Assembly (NCBI GenBank): GCA_001465935.1
Contig: LNKV01000011.1
Location: forward strand, 126,743 to 190,742
Length of the DNA: 64,000 bases
Direction of reading: 5' to 3'
Origin: Clarireedia homoeocarpa
Lineage: Eukaryota; Ascomycota; Leotiomycetes; Helotiales; Rutstroemiaceae
The translations under genes were made by a program, and so were the position numbers. This document shows, in pieces, positions 11,401-21,986 of the stretch; the stretch's first letter is position 1; each line of letters opens with the position of its first letter. Below the pieces are notes generated by a model that was given only the letters and a program-made list of their open reading frames with translations, made no database searches and was not told the origin of the DNA.

Positions 11401-11716
11401 TTTTGAAGTTGTAAGTTGCGGTTTCGAATGAGCGAAATAATTTTGTAGGTTTTCGTGTCGTGAATGAGCTCCGTCACTAGCGTCGGTACTTATTTTGATC
11501 GGGACCGGTGGTGAAGTTTGATATTAGCATTTATGCTATGGGCAGCAAGACTTGAGCTTTCTATCTCTTAATTCTTCCCGAATAGCTCGCGAGATTCCAT
11601 ATAATTGAGTTCTTGAAGCTGTGATGGTACATAATTCCTCATATTTCCGTCTTCAATCATAAGTCGTGACAGTAACAACCTCCGTATTCAAGCAACTTCC
11701 GCGGATTCACCCATCC
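11401..11716. other. Spacer between GPI11 start and translin stop
   Basis: About 316 bp containing the presumed promoter of GPI11 and the 3' end of the translin transcript. No other feature is visible. Confidence 0.5.
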
Positions 11717-12613
11717 TTACGATGTAGCAGCAGCAGCTCCCGGTCTAGTAACCAAATTCCTCAATGATAGATCATACACAATATCCTCAATCTTCTTCAC
11801 ATTATACTTGATGCTATCACTTCTTCTTCTCAAGACATCATTCTTGAGGTTGAGAATCTGGAAGCCCGCATGCAAATCCTTCACGAATTGACTAATCTGC
11901 AAAGGTCGTTGGTAGTCGCCGAGAGTCACAGAATTGATAGCTAGTCGTGAAAGCTCTTCGATGAGGGTGATGAGAGAGAGGAGGTATTCTTCGATAGAGA
12001 TATGGAAGGCGTCTCGATCTTTGAGGTTGACCGGAACTGTATATGCGCCGTTAGTGGAGGGATAATTGAGAGAATTTGGTGAAGTCGGCAAACTTGCCTT
12101 GAAGTATTTCCCCAACCTCCTCAATTGTAAAAAGTCTTCCTGCTTCTGCAGGTCTACCATCCTTTGCCATTCCACCTAGCCATCCGCATAGCAGTACTGC
12201 AAATATGACATTCTGCACATCTCGCGTCCAAATTCCATTGTATCTGCCGCCGTTAGCTGAGCTCCACAACTTGACCTTTTGATCGCGCACTTGTAATATG
12301 GGGAACTAGAAGCAACACTTGAGAGCTTTCCAATGCTATCGACCTCCTCTTTGATAGCTTTCTCTGCAGATTCGAGGACAGGCTGCACTAATGAATTGTT
12401 AGTGGGAGGGTAGGAAGAGAAGTAAGTTCGGAACATACAATGTGCGGCTGGTGTAGAATGCGCGCGCGACAGAATCGATTGGGCATTTCTACATTGCCTC
12501 TCCAATGTTTGAAGAATAGCTTTGATTTGATCTCTCACTTCTGCATCTTCATCAATCTTGGTTTGGAGATCTTCGAAGATCTTTGGATCCACCATTCCAG
12601 TAATATCTGCCAT
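11717..12613 (-). CDS. Translin
   Basis: Four exons (12613-12439, 12387-12291, 12243-12098, 12036-11717) give 245 residues, the usual translin length. The C-terminal exon has the signature HISIEEYLLSLITLIEELS, LAINSVTLGDY and FVKDLHAGFQILNLKND. Translin binds single-stranded DNA and RNA, and with TRAX forms the C3PO nuclease (family knowledge); the catalytic residues are in TRAX, so this subunit is expected to be a binding partner. Intron 2 has the weaker donor GTGCGC. Intron 3 appears to be of the GC-AG class (G|GCAAGT donor), since only that junction restores the frame. The start gives MADITGMVDP, followed by a helical N-terminus. Confidence 0.93.
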
Positions 12614-13262
12614 GTTGTTTATGATTTTGGAGGGGTATGTTGTGGGATGAGTTTGGTGAGGGGAAGCTTAGAAGTCACATCTTGACGAAATATTTTCACA
12701 ACATTGGAAACGGTGTTTGTGTGATGCTTGGAGATTGCTCTTTGATTTCTACCTGTTTACTATATTTATATAATATTGAAGTACTTCGTTCGGATAGTCA
12801 CTAACATAAGGCAGCTCTGCCTAGTATAAGTAAGCTCTGCTATGTAGCCCAAATTCTGTAGGTATTGAAATATCAACGGCGAAGTTTCGTTGGCTTTACT
12901 CAAATGACAATATCTCATTCAGTAAACCTCAGTTCTAACCCTCCAAAGGGAATATCCAACTTCAATACTACTAATGAGCACAATAATCTTCTTTACCAAA
13001 ACTCCCCAGCTTCTATCTTTCAGCGTTCGTTCTACATGTTAATTAACCCCACGCTGTCTTTCCAACCACTTTCATCTACCACGTGATTCGCATCAACTCC
13101 AAGCATCATGCTTCATTCCACGTGTTCAAACTTCATTCATTCCTTTCCTGGTCAACTTCAACTTCCCTTTAGAAACCACAGCTCTTCTTCACACTTCTCG
13201 CAAGCAAGAAGTTGTAATGAAAAGGTTCGCTTCGCCCAGAGACAGTGTAATACTGGGGAAAC
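12614..13262. other. Spacer between translin start and U2 snRNA
   Basis: Contains the translin promoter and the 3' flank of the U2 gene. An AT-rich TATATTTATATAATATT segment near 12758-12775 is a possible promoter element. No gene is seen. Confidence 0.45.
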
Positions 13263-13412
13263 TGTGGAAGTGATCATGCGCAAGCACAGCGGACCACCTC
13301 CGAATGGCAAAAATAAGTATAATCAATGTGACCGTCTATGACGATCTTTCAGAGATTAAACTGAAAAGAACAGATACTACACTTGATCTAAGCCAATAGG
13401 CAAAGAGAGCTA
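13263..13412 (-). ncRNA. U2 spliceosomal snRNA
   Basis: The minus strand from about 13412 carries the near-invariant U2 5' region: CTCTTTGCCTATTGGCTTAG, then ATCAAGTGTAGTATCTGTTC, which includes the GTAGTA branch-site recognition sequence, then TTTTCAGTTTAATCTCTGAAA of stem II. An Sm-site-like ATTTTTG follows near 13313. A downstream stem GGAGGTGGTC/GATCACTTCC fits stem-loop IV. The ends are estimated: the 5' end by comparison with yeast U2, the 3' end from the last stem. U2 pairs with intron branch sites during splicing; the CTAAC sites in this window fit it. Confidence 0.88.
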
Positions 13413-14514
13413 AGGAGAAAAGAAAAAAAAAAGAGAAGCGAAAAATAACGGCGAGAGCGACGTTTAAATAGACAAATTTTGTGATCTGTGCACTGAAGAA
13501 TTTTCTGGCCAGTTTCTCGAAAAATCAAGCAAACGTATCAAACATTGAGAGAATTTTCTGGTCAGTTTTGCTAGACCTAACCAATCAAACTGATCAAACT
13601 GATCAAACCGATCAAACCAATCAAACCAATCAAACAGAGAGCAACCTGAGAGCTAGGCCGTCAGAATTTCGCATACGGGGAAAATTTGACATACGGAAAG
13701 TAAGAGTCCTTAATTGCACAAATCTAGCTACAGTAAAAGATTCCTTTTGCCTGGTATTGAAGCGCAATCAGTTGTACAGAACCAAATGATTAGATATTAG
13801 AGCGAACTGGCTGTACTGTACACATGACATATATCTCTATGTAGGAGAAAAAACATGAGAATATACACAGACCATTTCACACCCGAGTACCACACACAAT
13901 TCAACCACAATTTTGACCTCACTTGATTTTGGGTGAGCTCGCGAGTATTTGGCAGAGTGAAAGGAAATAGAATAAATCCACTCGTTCTTACAGAAGAATA
14001 TCTAACAGCTAAACTTGAACCACTCTTTCCTACTTCCGTCAATTGGCGAAAGGTTGTGTGTAAGTACATATGACGCCCCTAAGACCAACGGGGTCGTTGT
14101 TCGCGCATGGATTGCCAGATATGATGCAAAGAGACTGCTCGCTAATCCAGGGGCTGAGCTTTAACGAGTACACAATATTCCATCTCAATATCACCGCCAT
14201 CTTGAATGGCCGGCTGCCGTGTGGTATGAGGCACGCTCAGCTGCACTCTCTATCCTCGCATTGTTGATCTCTTTCTCTGAGAAGGCTCCAGATAGTGTCA
14301 TCATTGTTCTTTACATAGAAAGAATCTTTTGTCCTCATAGAGAGCTAGTCCTTGAGCTGTGGGAGCTCGCTTACGGCCGTTTTTCCTCTGATGTGGGTCC
14401 GAGCTTGAATTTTATTACACTTTTATATTTGAAGTATATATATGTCAATACTCACGATCTCTTCAATAGTTCTACTCAACAGTTCTACTCAACAGTTCTA
14501 CAGAACAACAAACA
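13413..14514. other. U2 upstream region and spacer, with short repeat
   Basis: The part next to 13413 is the presumed U2 promoter (A-rich on +). A 9-bp tandem repeat at 13584-13637 is listed separately. No gene is supported. Confidence 0.45.
13584..13637. repeat. 9-bp tandem repeat, six copies
   Basis: The unit ATCAAACTG/ATCAAACCA repeats six times. In one + frame it reads as a Gln-Thr repeat, but there is no surrounding gene to support it. Confidence 0.85.
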
Positions 14515-14601
14515 TCTTTGATGGTCTAGTGGTCATGATTTCCGCTTGTCATGTCATGTGACAATGCGCGGGAGACCAGGGTTCGATTCCCTGTCAGAGA
14601 G
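14515..14601 (+). tRNA. tRNA-Asp (GTC) with intron
   Basis: The acceptor TCTTTGA pairs with TCAGAGA (one G-U pair), with discriminator G. The D arm is TGGTCTAGTGGTCA, the anticodon stem starts CCGC with anticodon GTC, and the T arm is AGGGTTCGATTCCCT. The gene is 87 nt against 72 nt for the mature tRNA, so an intron of about 15 nt interrupts it one base after the anticodon, the standard position. The intron contains the palindrome TGTCATGTGACA, which can pair with the anticodon region to give the bulge-helix-bulge needed for tRNA splicing. Confidence 0.9.
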
Positions 14602-17600
14602 TCATGTGATTAAAATCTGACTTCATGTCCGTATCAGCTTTACCTTTTTGTACTTTTTGTGCACTATGTCAATTCGAGATGATATTGTTGGACAAGGCGA
14701 AAAACTCCGATATAGAGTTTTCGCCCACAAATAGTTTCGTAGCCGTCCATAGCTGATAATCAATTAAGACCAAGTACATCTAGCCAGAGCGTCCCAAAGA
14801 AGGGTGACGCCTGTGGCTACGTACCCGGTCTACCCACAGATATACCTTTTGAGGCCCCTATGGTACCTACAACAACTTGTCAGTATTTTAGCACGACTCT
14901 ATATACAGTGATTAGTAACTACCGATTTGGATAGCTCGTGGTAAGGCTGTGCACGAAGCGTGTGATTTCCAGGAACGGCTGCCAACTTTTGATTGCAAAG
15001 TAGTGAGTAGGTCAAAAGCAGACAAGGCAGACCGAAAAGGGCAGAACGAGCGGGAAAAGTTAATGTACTAATGCCGCTGATTTGGAAAGTATCGAGGAAG
15101 GCAGAAGCAGAAAATACAGACAGAACAAGGTAGAAAAGAGTGACAAACACAATGCCTACGTCGTACAGACCTCCTATAATGCAAGAAGGGGAGACTGACG
15201 GACATACCCTACACAGGTGAGCTACTAACCGAGGAGCTAAGTTGAGTATCTGTCTCCGTGCTATCCTGTATATGGAAATTGATGAGATTTTCCCTTGACA
15301 ACATTCGGGCATGCATGTTGCCATTGTAGTTTGCTTGTTAGTAGTTACCATCGAATATTTTCAATCCGCTGCCATCAAGCTTTACAATTTCATTCCTCGA
15401 TGAAATAAAGAAGTCCGTATACCTCTGTTCTTGAACCAAGTTCCGCATCAAGTCGGACTCGAATGAAGCTTCGTGACTCCCTCACCCCCCTGCTCTCTCA
15501 TGCACAGCGGTTTCTCGTTGTCTCCTAGATATCTGATATGGAGGATATAGCCTTAATATAGACAAATATTCCATACCCAACCTTACGCCACACCTCTCCT
15601 GTATCTCGTTACATGAAGCGGTATTAAACAAGATACGTCGCAAATATAAAGAGGTGAATCTCGCCCGCTGTACGAGGCCACCGACCACAGGGAAGAAGGA
15701 TGCAAGTGAATTAGCTGTAACGAGGTCAATAACCACAGGTTGGTACTAAGTAGTGTATATGTATATAAAGAGTTGATACGAGGGCTGTATATACTTTTGT
15801 TTTAACTTTGGAGAATGGCTTAGGAAGTCAGGAGCAACTTATTTGCTGGTCGCACAGCGCAGTTCTCTGCTCTTGTTTACGATTTTTACGATGATACTTC
15901 TTCTTTCTTTGAAAGAGAAATAGCACTTGTTGCAGTATTCAACAGTGTCTGGCATCGCGAAGTTGGATTGACACGGGCTGTGAATTTGAGGATTTTATGT
16001 ATATTTTTTGCTGCTGTCATTGTTTTCCCGGCGCTATCGATGATGAGCAAATGTTGTTGTTCTAGTTTTTCATGCTGTCATTTCCACGTCTCACAGCTCT
16101 TGGCTACATCTTATTCTCTTGTTCACACACCTACACCTTTTGAACCAGAAAGCCCTATATATGAGAAGTCAGGAAGGATCAGCACTGGAACTAGAACCTC
16201 TATTACACGTGCGAATGCTATCTATTTCTCCATGTCCATTTTTCGGGGCTCGGGTACGGCATCTTTCTCGTCGTTGGAAGATTCACACAGCTCTTTTCTT
16301 TAAAATACATCTTCACAACTTTCTCAAATTTTGGCTCAACTTCGGTGAATGCAAGATGTCCATTCAATTATTACTTATCTTTGAGTTGAAAGATAGCAAG
16401 CAAGATTATCTCTCAAGAGTGGATTGCAGAAAAATGTATAAAGACAGTTATCATGTGATTTTTGACGATTCAGCAGTCAATATCAGAAAAAAGGCTCGAA
16501 AGAGTCTGTTCAAAAGAGTCTGTTCAAAAATCACAACCAGTCGCACGATGTTATAGGAGCTTATGACAGCAACCAAGCAAAACTTGAGGTATTTTTTTCA
16601 GTGCCGAAAAGTTCCTCGTTTGCATGGGAGTTAGTTTTCGAAGAGATAGGTGAAGAATCGTTGCTGTCATTATATCATTCATTATCACTGTCACATCTTC
16701 AGCACCTATACTTTTGTTGCCATTTATGGATCGATCGACCTCTCTATCCTTCTTATGCTGTGCCTCTTGGGTAGCGTAGACGTCTCTGTGAAGAAATTTA
16801 GTATTTCAAGGACTTTACCGATATATGTACTACGTCAGCTCGCTCGTTCTATCGTTGGTATGATTCAGAATATGAGGTGATTTCAGTTATATAGAATGTT
16901 GTCTCATGACTGTGTGGGTTGTGAAAGAGGTCCGGAGAATAAAGTGAATTATGATGGAGACACGTGGTAGGCAAGTATCATTGACATCAAGTAAGAGCGG
17001 AAGCATATGACACGAGGCCGTGGAAGAGGGGTTTGACCCTTGCTATCAAAGTATAATCAGCAACATACCTAAATAGCTTCCACAATACGGCCAAAGTGGA
17101 AGTATATCACCACATATTACTTCGTACAAGAGTGCTGATGGAGTTAGAGTATCGAACCCTCAAGTCGAATGAAATACCACTACTGAAGTCACACATTTCG
17201 ATATTGATTACTCGATACACAGTTATGAGGCTTACCTGGAAGAACTTTCACTAGCGCTTATCTTTTCTCGCTGTTATCTCATTCTATCACCGTCGTGTTG
17301 CTTCATCCTTGTCATTTCTCCATCTATCTATCATCAATCCTCGTAAACGAAATAGATGCCTGTTGGTTTCGGCGAACGGCAGTGAAGCAAAGGAGATATA
17401 CATCGTGTAAACTGCGACTTCTTTCATGATATGTTACTTACGAGACTATGTGATGAAACCAGAAGTATTCCCTGCGTAGGTCACCAGAAAAAGTAGGTTC
17501 TTAATTATGTGGTAGCAAGAGGCTGCATTGATACAGTCATGTTATACTACTTATACTTCTGGGTGTACGTATTAATAATCCACATAGTATGTGCCTAAGG

Positions 17601-18384
17601 CTCCCAGATGATGCTTGTTGCGGTTTTAAGCCTCAGGAAAAAAGGCATTAAAGTTTGGGAGGGAGCCGAAGTCACAGCAGCAGCTGAAAAGTCAAGTATC
17701 AAAGCTTTTTTTTCTTTTCATCATAAGCGCCCTTTCCCTTCCTACCTATAACGTCCAAGCGCACTCTAAGAAGAGAGGGGTAGAGGCAAGAGGCAAGAGG
17801 CAAGACAAATCAGAATCTATTATTTCGCTCCGTGCCCCGTAGGAACGAATGGCAATGGTATGACTTCGACTAACAAGCTTTCATTCGCTTCATTCAACAC
17901 GAAGCATGGGCGTATCATCTTGAATAGGTATCATCGCCGGCTTATCGTCAGCATGTCGTTCTATGAATGGGCGGCAAAGGGCAAAGACCTGGATTGATAT
18001 GCGACATGAGACATGTATGCGGAGCACGTCTTTCATGGGCGTTCATGCAGTGAGGCCATGCCAGCAAAGTGGGGGAAAGTGTCATCAAAAGCCGTTTACT
18101 TTTCTTTGTGCGGTTACTGCGAAGTACTGTACTCTCGCCACACTCAAGCACAGCACAACACGTATTGGGATTTGATGAGCGGAAGTGTGGAAGATGGATT
18201 TGTAACCTCGCACTTTTCGGATCGAGCTGTCCACCGCGCACAGTAAAGGGTTCTCTCGCCTCCCCTGCCCCTGGGAGTCTGGGCGGTCATCTGTCGGATA
18301 GCTCCTTTGTACTTGCTGACGGCTACGGAATGCTTTCCCAGCTGAATTCCGATGCCATGCAATATACCTTAAACGGCCTCATAT
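14602..18384. other. 3.8-kb gene-poor stretch
   Basis: No recognised gene. Several frames of 75-150 codons exist but lack family resemblance. The longest is on the minus strand at 15351-14899 and is described separately. No tRNA, snRNA or clear transposon is visible. It may contain non-coding transcripts or lineage-specific genes that cannot be judged from sequence alone. Confidence 0.4.
14899..15351 (-). CDS. Hypothetical hydrophobic protein, doubtful
   Basis: An open frame of 150 codons on the minus strand. The middle part is hydrophobic (VGIVFVTLFYLVLSVFSAS, then FGLPCLLLTYSLLC) and could form two membrane segments. A possible short intron (GTATGTCC to TATAG near 15209-15175) lies before the first. 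I recognise no family. The frame may be chance; it is recorded only because it is the longest in a 3.8-kb stretch. Confidence 0.2.
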   Translation of the reverse strand: MVTTNKQTTMATCMPECCQGKISSISIYRIARRQILNLAPRLVAHLCRVCPSVSPSCIIGGLYDVGIVFVTLFYLVLSVFSASAFLDTFQISGISTLTFPARSALFGLPCLLLTYSLLCNQKLAAVPGNHTLRAQPYHELSKSVVTNHCI

Positions 18385-18517
18385 CACAAAGTACTTGCAC
18401 AAAGTACTTGTACTTTGTGGTAGGATAATTCAGGATATATACCGAATAAGTTGGATACCTTAGGATATATACCGAATAAGTTGGATACCTTGGGATATAT
18501 ACCCAATAAGTTATATA
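18385..18517. repeat. Direct repeats and hairpin
   Basis: CACAAAGTACTTG occurs twice in tandem (about 18385-18410) and the second copy forms a perfect hairpin CACAAAGTA-CTTG-TACTTTGTG (18398-18419). Immediately after, a 31-bp unit containing GGATATATACCGAATAAGTT is repeated nearly three times, the last copy diverged. Confidence 0.85.
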
Positions 18518-19651
18518 TAATATTGATTTTTCGCCTCTTTTTGCCTACCAACTACTTTAGTATATTTCCAATCTAAATCCATCATATTCCAAGTCATTCT
18601 ACGCCATCAAATGCCAGTGAATGCCTCGTGTAGTCCGCGGCCATTTTGGTCCTAATCGGTCCAAAAATGGTTTGTATTTGCCCTGGACTGATCTAAATTC
18701 CTCCCAAATTCCATTGTTTAGTTGCGACCCGGCGTTCAAGCTAAGGCTGCACGCTAAGCCCCATTAAGTCTAGAGCGTAAATGGAATTTCCGATCTTGCT
18801 CTTGCTAGAGTTTTCAGGTTCACTTACAAAGGGACATGTGTTTGGCGCCTCTGCTTCTTGATTTTCTTTCAACTACACAAACACATCACACAATTCTGCG
18901 GTTCCGCTTGCGAAACGTTGTACTACGGGAGGTCGAAGGAAGACGGAAGTCGTAGCTGTTGTTGAAGGAAGGAAGGATATATCGAAAGAAAGAATTTAAG
19001 AAAGGAAGAGGAAAAAAGGAAGATTTTCTGTAAGTTCCCACCTACGTTTCCCCTCTGTTCGTTGTTGGTTGGGTTGAATCAGTTGTCCGAGGAAAAGATG
19101 GAATTCTTGAGCAAAAAAGAGGGACGGTCGCCTATTGGGATGCTGTACCACATGCTCCTCGGTGAATTCTCTGTTTGCTTTTGATCCAAAAGAAAGAAAG
19201 CTGGTGGCACATCTGCTTCTTGGATGCGATATCTGTCAAAATATCCGATCGTCTCAACTGCCAAATAAAACTGTACGACAACGACGATATACATGTGGAC
19301 TATCGAAATCACCGCAGTCGAAGGGCGCATCGATAGAATACCATCATACGCCTATCTATCCCACGTCGCACAAGATTTATGCATCCTGCAGCCTGACGGA
19401 TGCTGGTCATGCAACGTTCGATCTGGAATTATCCCAACCCCGACGTGCCTTAGTCTGCAAACATCCTACTAGCCTCGTCGAATATCGCAGATATGTCCGC
19501 TACATCAGTTGAGAAATGGTTGAGATCAGACGAAGCAGATGAGCCATCACACAGATGCAGGAAGATTGTTAAGGAATGGACAACGGAAGACGGCGCATTT
19601 GTTATATGCCGTGCTGATAATGGAACACAACAGACGCATCGATTAGTAGCC
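18518..19651. other. Upstream and leader region of GIS2
   Basis: No separate gene is supported. The segment from about 18840 is rich in short pyrimidine runs and GGAAGGAAGG tracts and probably includes the promoter and a long leader, perhaps with a 5' UTR intron. An ATG at 19493 is in frame with the GIS2 start and open to it, so a 53-residue longer form is possible, but its residues do not look conserved. Confidence 0.4.
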
Positions 19652-20713
19652 ATGTCTTCGTTATCTCGTCGTGCTTGCTACAAGTAAGTTTTTCTCCACT
19701 TATGAAGTTTCGACGATAGTGGGGTCGAGATTTGGCATTGTTAGGATGCTCGACAGCGATCATTCTAAGAAATGTTACAGTTCTCTGCCCCAGATTCCCT
19801 TTTCGCAAAGCCAAGAAGGTTGCTAATGCTCACTCCCACAGGTGCGGAAACGTTGGTCATTATGCCGAAGTTTGCTCTTCTGCTGAACGCCTGTGCTACA
19901 ATTGTAAGTCAGCTCCCTATACTAGCAATATTTTTTTCATATGGGACACCTTGACTAACCATTGCTTTGCAGGCAAGCAACCAGGTACGCTTATATCACA
20001 GCGGACAACTTCTTGTCGTACTAATATGCGGTAGGACATGAATCGAATGGTTGCCCATTGCCAAGAACGACTGAGGCCAAGCAGTGTTACCACTGCCAAG
20101 GTCTAGGCCACGTTCAGGCCGATTGCCCAACCCTCCGTATTAGCGGAGCTGGATCCAGCGGCCGTTGCTACAACTGCGGCATGGTCGGACATTTGGCCCG
20201 TTCCTGCCCAACTCCAGCTGGTGTCATGCCAGGTGCCGGTCGTGGACTTGGTGCTCCCCGTGGAGGATTTGGTGGGGGATTTGCTCCCCGAGGTGGATTC
20301 GGTGGACCTGGTGGACCTCGCCCTGCTACTTGCTACAAGGTAATTCTCACCTCACTCTCATTGTGGACCAGGATCTGGTTCCTTAATATTCGACCTTTCT
20401 TGATATGCTCTTGCAAAGCCGTCTGAATAGAATGACACTAACAATTTTACAGTGTGGTGGACCAAACCATTTCGCTCGTGACTGCCAAGCACAAGCTATG
20501 AAATGCTATGCTTGCGGAAGAACTGGTCACAGCTCTCGCGAATGTACCAGCCCCAACGGTGGTGTGAACAAGACTGGAAAGGCTTGTTACACATGTGGTG
20601 AAGATGGTCACATTGCTCGTGAATGCCCTGCACCAAAGGGCCTCAACGGAAACATCTCCGGGGAGGGTGCCGACCTCGGTGCACCTGTTGCCCCGGTTGC
20701 ACCTGTCGCATAG
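19652..20713 (+). CDS. GIS2: Zinc-knuckle protein GIS2/Byr3 (CNBP family)
   Basis: Five exons (19652-19683, 19842-19903, 19973-19984, 20035-20339, 20453-20713) give 223 residues. Seven CX2CX4HX4C knuckles can be read: CYKCGNVGHYAEVC, CYNCKQPGHESNGC, CYHCQGLGHVQADC, CYNCGMVGHLARSC, CYKCGGPNHFARDC, CYACGRTGHSSREC and CYTCGEDGHIAREC. A Gly/Arg-rich linker (RGGFGG repeats) separates knuckles 4 and 5. The family binds single-stranded nucleic acid and mRNA and acts in translation control and stress granules (family knowledge). Exon 3 is only 12 nt, and introns cut the knuckles. The start MSSLSRRACYK is the conserved one. Confidence 0.95.
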
Positions 20714-21986
20714 ATCTACGGATCTGACAATATTCGATAGACCTCGATGAACTATCGCTTATTGCCTTCATGCACGTGTTCATTGTGTTTTCATTTTTCA
20801 TTTGTACTTTGGACATAATCATCGATCCTGGGTCGTCCGCTCGTTCTGCATGTTTTGTTCGGCATACGAAGATCGATATTTTATCTACATTTACGGATTG
20901 CTTCTTGCTCGGCGCCTGGTCTTTTTTCCCAAAATTTTTGACATGCACTCTCAAAGGACAAAAAAGCATTTTTGCACGATATTCATTTCCTTCCTTTAAC
21001 GAACTGGCAACCCGGTAAATACCTACACAATACCTTTGACGACGTGGAGCCATATTTCCTGTGGTTTTTATATGAAAAGATAGATTTTCGCAATTGCAAA
21101 GATGGCAGACATAACGATCTATCGTATTTTTAGTGTGTGATGGGCTCGTCACATTCTTGGGAAATCTAATCACATGGAATGAGAACGAGGCTGAGACGGA
21201 GGGAGGGAATGATGGGGTAGTGAAGCAGATTACAACGTTGGACGGGCGATGGATGACAAGGAAAGGTTAGGAGGGAGGATGGAGATGGAAGGGGTGGAAA
21301 ATGAGGAGATGAGGTCACTTTGTGGGGATGAAAAGACCGCCGATACCAGTAGTAGTGTGATGGAGTATATGTATTTGGATGCTGCGTCTAAGTTTTCTCA
21401 ACTCAAGTTTCCAGTATCATAAAAAATCAGAAAAAAAAAAGGCGTGCTGTGTATCGTATTCTATGGTCTGGTTCCTTGATGCATGTGGATGCAAGTGATG
21501 TGGTGATGTGCATACCATCAATTAGGTTGTAATCGTTTCCGCGATGTTATCCTGTTTCATTGGCGAGTAGGTATTGCTGTCGTAAATACTACCTTCAAGG
21601 AAGGTTATCTTCATGGGTATTGGAGAGTGGTCGCTACCTACGGTGATTGGATGGGATAAAGCCTCAAAGCAGCTGAATAATACACAACAAGATTTCTAAG
21701 CATAGCACATCTTATCTTGCATTATCAATTGATCTTTGATGAAGAGAGGGGGTAGGGGTGAGTAAGTAGTGGAAATATATAATTGTTGAATGGTAACATT
21801 ACTTTACTTGAGTCATGATTATGAAAAATATGTGAGTTGGAAGTTGTATTCTTGTTCCCTTTTGCTGAATTGAAAACTGGGTAGGGACTGGGGTCGAATT
21901 GAATTTTTGAAAGGAGAGGAGAGGAGAGGAGAGGAGAGGATAGGATAGGATAGGATAATTAAGGAACACGGTGCGGGGTAGGAAGT
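20714..21986. other. Intergenic between GIS2 and transcription factor
   Basis: Holds the GIS2 3' UTR and a purine-rich approach to the next gene, with a GGAGA/GGATA repeat at 21908-21957. No gene is recognised. Confidence 0.45.
21908..21957. repeat. 5-bp microsatellite (GGAGA then GGATA)
   Basis: About six GGAGA-like units pass directly into about four GGATA units just upstream of the transcription-factor gene. Confidence 0.85.
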
